Assembly (NCBI GenBank): GCA_017408625.1
Contig: JAFQUG010000056.1
Location: 1-10,036 of the forward strand
Origin: Clostridia bacterium
Lineage (GTDB): Bacteria > Bacillota_A > Clostridia > Oscillospirales > CAG-272
DNA: 10,036 nt
Direction of reading: 5' to 3'
This document shows, piece by piece, positions 6,489-10,036 of this stretch. The position numbers and the translations under genes are program-made. Within the stretch, counting starts at the first letter, position 1; each line of letters opens with the position of its first letter. The notes beneath the pieces are model-generated. The model saw only the letters and a program-made list of their open reading frames with translations, was not told the origin of the DNA and searched no databases.

Positions 6489-7685
6489 TTATTTACTAAG
6501 CTGTCCGCGCAGTGCTCGGAACAATTGCGCATACTTGTGGGCGCAAAAATCGGGTGCGCCGGTAATTTCCCAGGTGCCTTGTGCGGTGGTCAGCGACAGC
6601 TTGACCTGACCGTATGGTGCAAGCACTGCAATCGAATCCAGTGCAAAGCCAACGGTTCGCGTGCCTGCCTCGCCGTCCTCAAATCTCAACAAGAGCTTTT
6701 CGCGCGTCATGATCAGCTTGCCGAACAGCGGCTCATCTGCAGGTGTTTTATCTACCGAAAGAATGGTGACGCCGTTGTCGGAAAAAATCTCGCCCGAAAA
6801 ACCGTCCAGGTGGTTTTTGAGCCAGATCTGCTGGTATTCCATCCAGGAATCAAGCGTGGAGATGGCGGTTTCACAGTTGAGAAACACAAAATTTCCTGCC
6901 TCGGTATAGTTGGCAGTCATGCCGCAGCCGCGACAGCTGACGTGATTGCCCGAGGAATAGAGCGTGGAATGCTCACGGCATCGCGGACAAACGAACAGTA
7001 CTCTTTCCAGCTTTTCCGCGCGATGCTTGCTTGCGTAAGTGAGTCCCAAGGGCTTGTCGTTGATGTACAGCGTGCGGTTGATCAGCGCACGCAATTGGTC
7101 ATCGCTCATGTTCCCGTATTCCTCGGGGGTCAGCGTCTTTTCATAACGACCGATAAAGGGACCTTTGCGCTTGCCGTCGCCCCAGCGTGGCAATGCACCC
7201 GCACCGCCATGCACGGTGTAGAGCACAACCGGAACCTGCAGGGTACGGATCAGTGTTACGGTTTGACTGCTGAGCGGAGAGGGAACGGCACCGTAGGGAG
7301 CTTGTCCGTTCGGGAACAGGCAAACACTGCCTCCCTCGGACAATATCTGTCGGATTTTTTGTACGCCGGCAGATGACCAAGTCGAAATGCCCGGCTTTTG
7401 TAAAACAGGTGCGGTCAGCAAGTCTGTCAAATGCTGGATCGGGTTGCGGCGAACCGCACGCGTTTGCACGCAATAAACAGGATAATCAAAGGCGGTGCGC
7501 ACCAGCAGTGCGTCGTGCAGTGTCTGAGAATTACACAAGATCAAGTGTGCTCCCGTACATTCGGGCTGCACTTTTTTTGTGCGAAAGCCAACGTGCGCTG
7601 CATAGGCGCGGCCAAGCATCCGATACAACCTGAAGGAGTGGCTATGATAAGGACGCACGTGCGTCGTCGCTGCTTGCTTACTCAT
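6489..7685 (-). CDS. Acyltransferase-like protein with zinc ribbon, altered catalytic motifs
   Basis: 398 residues from ATG 7685. The N-terminal half (about 15-210) follows the PlsC-like acyltransferase layout: a LILCN strand before the first motif, LLTAPVLQK, a SEGGSVCLFP strand, and VPVVLYTVHG (151-160). The key residues are changed. Where NHX4D is expected the sequence reads NSQTLHD (52-58), with Ser53 in place of the catalytic His. Where FPEG is expected it reads FPNG (124-127), with Asn for Glu. After this comes a CXXC-X14-CXXC zinc ribbon (Cys233, 236, 251, 254) and a beta-rich tail (about 265-398). This order resembles long clostridial lysophospholipid-acyltransferase-like proteins I recall. 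It probably binds a lipid or partner without acyl transfer. Its start overlaps the lipoprotein stop by 8 bases and has only a weak AAGG site, so coupling is likely. No frameshift or internal stop is seen. Confidence 0.78.
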   Translation of the reverse strand: MSKQAATTHVRPYHSHSFRLYRMLGRAYAAHVGFRTKKVQPECTGAHLILCNSQTLHDALLVRTAFDYPVYCVQTRAVRRNPIQHLTDLLTAPVLQKPGISTWSSAGVQKIRQILSEGGSVCLFPNGQAPYGAVPSPLSSQTVTLIRTLQVPVVLYTVHGGAGALPRWGDGKRKGPFIGRYEKTLTPEEYGNMSDDQLRALINRTLYINDKPLGLTYASKHRAEKLERVLFVCPRCREHSTLYSSGNHVSCRGCGMTANYTEAGNFVFLNCETAISTLDSWMEYQQIWLKNHLDGFSGEIFSDNGVTILSVDKTPADEPLFGKLIMTREKLLLRFEDGEAGTRTVGFALDSIAVLAPYGQVKLSLTTAQGTWEITGAPDFCAHKYAQLFRALRGQLSK

Positions 7686-8229
7686 GGCCTTGCACACCGA
7701 ACGTGTCGGGAGTGATGGTGTCGGTCGTGGTGGTGTTGATGTGACCGGGATAATCGCCGTCAACAAGCAGCTCTACCAGAACCTGCACCTCGCTGTCCGT
7801 GCTCAGACAAAGATAGATCAGATCGTAGCCATAGACCGATTGCTCCGAGGAGACGTAGGTGGGGGTCACGGTCAAAAGGCCGTCCGCCTCGGCAAAGGAA
7901 ACTGTGAAGGATTGGGCGTCGTATTCGGTGGCGGAGCGATAGAGCAGCAGGTGATGCGTGGTCGTGCCGTCCGCATTTTCCTGCTTGTTGTGCAGCACGT
8001 AATGACCGATGTCGTCACGCTCACCCTTGGAGCAAAGCGTGAGCCAGTTGGCTACAGCCTTGTTTGCAATGGCAGCCTCCTTGGAAATGCCCGTGGTCCA
8101 GCTGCTGCTGTATTGCGTGCCTGTCTGCGTGTTGGTTTGTCCGTAGTCAAGCGGTGGTGTTTGCGGCTTGCAGGCGCAAAGCAAAAAAAGCAATGCAGCG
8201 GCGGCTGCGAGTAATCTGATATATTTCAT
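7678..8229 (-). CDS. Putative lipoprotein, unknown function
   Basis: 183 residues. It starts MKYIRLL, has an Ala/Leu-rich signal core (6-17) and a lipobox LCAC with Cys20 as the lipidated residue, so it should be anchored on the outer face of the membrane. A Thr/Gln/Ser-rich linker follows (about 22-50), then a compact domain (about 53-150) of mixed helix and strands, and a Thr-rich tail (about 165-175). I recognise no family. ATG 8229 is chosen because a GGGAG site lies at 8238-8242 and the predicted transcript begins near 8251; a start further upstream in the frame would fall inside the promoter. It shares a transcript with the acyltransferase-like gene and is divergent from spoIIGA. The outward-facing domain could work with the downstream protein, but that protein has no evident export signal. 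Confidence 0.8.
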   Translation of the reverse strand: MKYIRLLAAAAALLFLLCACKPQTPPLDYGQTNTQTGTQYSSSWTTGISKEAAIANKAVANWLTLCSKGERDDIGHYVLHNKQENADGTTTHHLLLYRSATEYDAQSFTVSFAEADGLLTVTPTYVSSEQSVYGYDLIYLCLSTDSEVQVLVELLVDGDYPGHINTTTTDTITPDTFGVQGHE

Positions 8230-8257
8230 TGAGAATTCTCCCATACTGTTTTTTACC

Positions 8258-8286
8258 ATTATACCATATGTGCGTCCGTCTGTCAC
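8258..8286 (-). promoter_or_regulatory. Sigma-A-type promoter of the lipoprotein operon
   Basis: On the minus strand: -35 GTGACA (8286-8281, 5 of 6 to consensus), 17-base spacer ending TGG, then a perfect TATAAT (8263-8258). Predicted start near 8251, about 22 bases before the ATG. It is the third promoter here with the TGG-TATAAT form and 17-base spacing. Confidence 0.8.
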
Positions 8287-8323
8287 GCCTTTTTTGAAAT
8301 TTTTATATTTTTATGTGCCCCCC

Positions 8324-8361
8324 TTTTGTGACCTTATCCGCCATGCTCCTGCCTGTATAAT
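8324..8361 (+). promoter_or_regulatory. Candidate Spo0A-controlled promoter of spoIIGA-sigE
   Basis: A perfect TATAAT lies at 8356-8361. No good -35 exists at 17 bases, but GTGACC (8328-8333, 4 of 6) lies 22 bases upstream. The B. subtilis spoIIG promoter also has an unusual 22-base spacer and is activated by Spo0A. TTTTGTGACC (8324-8333) overlaps this -35 and partly matches the Spo0A box TTTTGTCGAA. Transcription would begin near 8367, almost on the ribosome site. Confidence 0.45.
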
Positions 8362-8367
8362 AGAAAC

Positions 8368-8375
8368 GGAGGTGA
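8368..8375 (+). promoter_or_regulatory. Strong ribosome binding site that fixes the TTG start of spoIIGA
   Basis: GGAGGTGA at 8368-8375, 7 bases before TTG 8383. The nearest other start-like codon, GTG at 8378, is in another frame. The protein from TTG ([13 protein letters not shown]) lines up with known SpoIIGA N-termini. Confidence 0.85.
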
Positions 8376-8382
8376 GAGTGAT

Positions 8383-9240
8383 TTGGACGTATATGCGGAT
8401 CTGCTTTTTCTGATCAATTTCAGCATGGATTTTTTATGCCTGTTTCTGAGTGTCAAGCTGCTGCATCTGCGACAGCGCACGGGGCGCATGCTGTTGGCGG
8501 CAGCCGTTGGAGGGCTTTACAGCGTGCTTGTTCTGTTTTGGGAGGCAGGATCGGTGATTGCTTTGACGGTCGATCTTGGCGTGTGTCTTTTGATGTGTGC
8601 CGTGAGTGCTGCCGGAAAGGGCGTCAGTCTGCTAAGGCTTATTCTGCTTTGTGGCACGTATTTTGGTATTTCCGCCTTGATGGGCGGTGGCATGACCGCT
8701 CTGTATCATTTGCTCAACCGTGCTGCTTTGCCATTGAATGATCTGCCCGGAGACGGCATTTCAGCATGGATGTTTTTGGTTCTTGCTACGCTTGCCGCCC
8801 TGGCTGCTGCATTTGGAGGCAGACTGTTTGCAAGGCAAAGCGCACGTCGTACCTGTACGGTACATATTCGTCTGGAGAATGCTGCATGGGAGCTTCCCGG
8901 CCTTTGCGATAGTGGAAATCTGTTGTGTGATCCCATCAGCGGCACACCCGTGATCATTGCCGACCGAGAGGCATGGCTGCACGCATTGCCCGATGGGCTG
9001 CGTCGTGCAGTGGAGAGCGGTGGCAGGGAACACGAGAGCGGCATGCAGAGCAAACGCGTGCGTATCGTTCCCATGCAAACGGCCCAGGGGAGCACTATGG
9101 CCATCGCCCTGTTGCCGGATGAGGTGCTCTTGGAGGAGCAGAACGGGAAGCTGCACGCAGTTCACGCATTGATCGCACCCTCCGGACAGCCCTTGGAGGG
9201 CGAATATTTTGCTATTGTACCTGCAACGTTGATGCAATGA
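8383..9240 (+). CDS. spoIIGA: Sporulation pro-sigma-E processing protease SpoIIGA
   Basis: Membrane aspartic protease that removes the pro-sequence of sigma-E in the mother cell, after a signal from the forespore. 285 residues, close to the roughly 300 of known SpoIIGA. Translation starts at TTG 8383 behind a strong GGAGGTGA. The N-terminal half has about five membrane spans (roughly 6-27, 36-54, 57-77, 83-107, 128-147). The C-terminal half is the protease domain, with catalytic Asp176 in [16 protein letters not shown] (175-190), followed by [10 protein letters not shown] (227-236) and LLPDEVLL (243-250), as expected. One Asp per chain fits a protease that works as a dimer. Its stop overlaps an in-frame ATG (ATGA), with the sigE start 12 bases on, so the pair is co-translated. 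The identity is firm because substrate and protease are adjacent. Confidence 0.96.
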   Translation: MDVYADLLFLINFSMDFLCLFLSVKLLHLRQRTGRMLLAAAVGGLYSVLVLFWEAGSVIALTVDLGVCLLMCAVSAAGKGVSLLRLILLCGTYFGISALMGGGMTALYHLLNRAALPLNDLPGDGISAWMFLVLATLAALAAAFGGRLFARQSARRTCTVHIRLENAAWELPGLCDSGNLLCDPISGTPVIIADREAWLHALPDGLRRAVESGGREHESGMQSKRVRIVPMQTAQGSTMAIALLPDEVLLEEQNGKLHAVHALIAPSGQPLEGEYFAIVPATLMQ

Positions 9241-9245
9241 AGGAG
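9240..9245 (+). promoter_or_regulatory. Ribosome binding site that fixes the start of sigE
   Basis: AAGGAG at 9240-9245 lies 6 bases before ATG 9252. An in-frame ATG at 9237 overlaps the spoIIGA stop and precedes this site, so 9252 is the better start. Confidence 0.75.
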
Positions 9246-9251
9246 AGTTAT

Positions 9252-9953
9252 ATGAACATCATCAAAGAACTCATTTTGAAGATCAAACAAATGATATCTC
9301 AAAGGAACGGTGTTTACTACATAAACGGCCCTGAGCTTCTGCCGCCTCCGTACACGCCCGAAAAGGAGGCGGAGGTGATCGCCGCGCTGGAGGCGGGCGA
9401 CCCGGATGCGAGAAATGCATTGATTGAGCACAATCTGCGCCTTGTGGTATACATTGCCAAGAAATTCGAGAGTACAGGCACGGGAATCGAGGACTTGATC
9501 TCGATCGGTACCATCGGACTTTGTAAGGCGGTGAACACCTTTCGCTCGGATAAGAATATCAAGCTTGCCACCTATGCTTCAAGATGTATTGAGAATGAAA
9601 TTCTGATGTATCTGCGCAAGCAATCGGGTAAGGGCGGTGAGGTTTCGTTGGATGAGCCGCTCAACGTGGATTTTGACGGAAACGAGCTGCTGCTCTCGGA
9701 CATTTTAGGCAGCGAGGAGGACGGTGTGGCTTATGAGCTGGAGCAACGGGAAGAGCGAGAGGCGATCAGGCGTGCCGTAGCCACCCTGGATGAGCGCGAG
9801 CGGCTGATCATCGAGCTGCGCTACGGCCTTTCGGGCAGGGATGAGATGACGCAAAAGGAGGTCGCAGCTTATCTCGGTATCTCGCAGTCCTACATATCAA
9901 GATTGGAAAAGAAGATCATTGCCGACCTGCGCGACCGTATGGCAGAGGTTTAG
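9252..9953 (+). CDS. sigE: RNA polymerase sporulation sigma factor SigE (pro-form)
   Basis: Mother-cell-specific sigma factor that directs the first mother-cell gene programme after asymmetric division. 233 residues from ATG 9252 (B. subtilis SigE has 239). Residues 1-19 are a hydrophobic/basic helix, the membrane-bound pro-sequence. The VYYING segment (21-26) matches the cleavage region EVYYIGG of B. subtilis, so SpoIIGA should cut near Tyr22/Tyr23. Region 2 (about 57-125) includes [24 protein letters not shown] and [18 protein letters not shown], almost as in known SigE. A linker with DEPLN and DGNELLLSD follows (134-150). Region 4 (about 170-230) has the helix-turn-helix with [20 protein letters not shown] (200-219). 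SigK has a similar core but lacks the spoIIGA neighbour, so SigE is preferred. Export of activity depends on the protease encoded just upstream. Confidence 0.97.
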   Translation: MNIIKELILKIKQMISQRNGVYYINGPELLPPPYTPEKEAEVIAALEAGDPDARNALIEHNLRLVVYIAKKFESTGTGIEDLISIGTIGLCKAVNTFRSDKNIKLATYASRCIENEILMYLRKQSGKGGEVSLDEPLNVDFDGNELLLSDILGSEEDGVAYELEQREEREAIRRAVATLDERERLIIELRYGLSGRDEMTQKEVAAYLGISQSYISRLEKKIIADLRDRMAEV

Positions 9954-10036
9954 CCGAACGGGAGTCGAACCAAGTTGGTTTTGACGGGCAGATTTGTCCG
10001 ATCCCTTCATCTTTTCCCTTGGACATATTGCCTATA
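9954..10036. other. Downstream region of sigE, no gene seen
   Basis: 83 bases to the window edge. A weak 5-bp hairpin (AACCA 9968-9972 with TGGTT 9976-9980) is present but is not followed by a proper T-run. In many Firmicutes sigG follows sigE, so this may be the sigE-sigG gap, but no sigG sequence is visible here. Confidence 0.4.

Noticed and set aside
6525..7376. Plus-strand open frame opposite the acyltransferase-like gene
   Set aside because: The minus-strand gene has a zinc ribbon and acyltransferase layout and ends at a matching terminator. The plus frame has no ribosome site or known motif.
9955..9985. Possible tRNA on the minus strand (complement reads GGTTCGACTCCCG, like a T-arm)
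   Set aside because: Only the T-loop-like string is present. The T-stem pairs beyond two G-C fail, and no anticodon arm, D-arm or matching acceptor is seen in the remaining bases. Coincidence or a tRNA-like fragment.
9968..9985. Terminator after sigE
   Set aside because: The stem is only 5 bp with a 3-base loop, mostly A-T, and the following TT GACGG is not a T-run.
1..10036. Defence system, prophage, CRISPR or mobile element
   Set aside because: All sizable genes have a housekeeping, sporulation or envelope-type identity. No integrase, transposase, terminal repeats, nuclease/helicase sets or spaced repeats are visible.

Overview
This window looks like a chromosomal segment of an anaerobic, spore-forming member of the Clostridia (Firmicutes/Bacillota), possibly a gut species. 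The strongest evidence is a spoIIGA-sigE pair at the right end. A minimal SufC/SufB-type iron-sulfur operon, strong AGGAGG-type ribosome sites and TTGNNA / TGG-TATAAT promoters agree with this. All main genes appear intact. I see no insertion sequence, phage gene, CRISPR array, rRNA or convincing tRNA.

Left block (1-2183, minus strand): metY (O-acetylhomoserine sulfhydrylase) followed 27 bases later by metA, which runs off the left edge. MetA carries Glu at position 111, the residue linked to acetyl-CoA use. The pair therefore forms a coherent two-step route: homoserine to O-acetylhomoserine to homocysteine. The promoter is clear and the leader is only about 30 bases, too short for a SAM riboswitch or T-box.

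Intergenic 2184-2442: two back-to-back sigma-A-type promoters, with a small repeat and inverted repeat between them.

Central block (2443-6413, plus strand): a probable six-gene operon. It holds two PlsC-family lysophosphatidate acyltransferases, a SufC-like ATPase, a short SufB/SufD-like scaffold protein, a His-rich DUF5662-type protein and a 56-residue membrane or secreted peptide. A 16-bp hairpin terminator that works in both directions (6435-6474) ends it.

Convergent block (8229-6489, minus strand): a lipoprotein of unknown function overlaps by 8 bases an acyltransferase-like protein with a zinc ribbon. In that protein both catalytic acyltransferase motifs are altered (H to S in HX4D, E to N in FPEG), so it is probably a pseudoenzyme.

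Right block (8383-9953, plus strand): spoIIGA (TTG start) and sigE, overlapping at ATGA. Together they make the mother-cell sigma factor and the membrane protease that activates it. The last 83 bases hold no gene that I can support.

The best candidates for something less described are the acyltransferase-like pseudoenzyme with its lipoprotein partner, and the operon that joins lipid acyltransferases, a minimal SUF pair, DUF5662 and a micropeptide. I see no clear evidence of a wholly new defence or mobile system.
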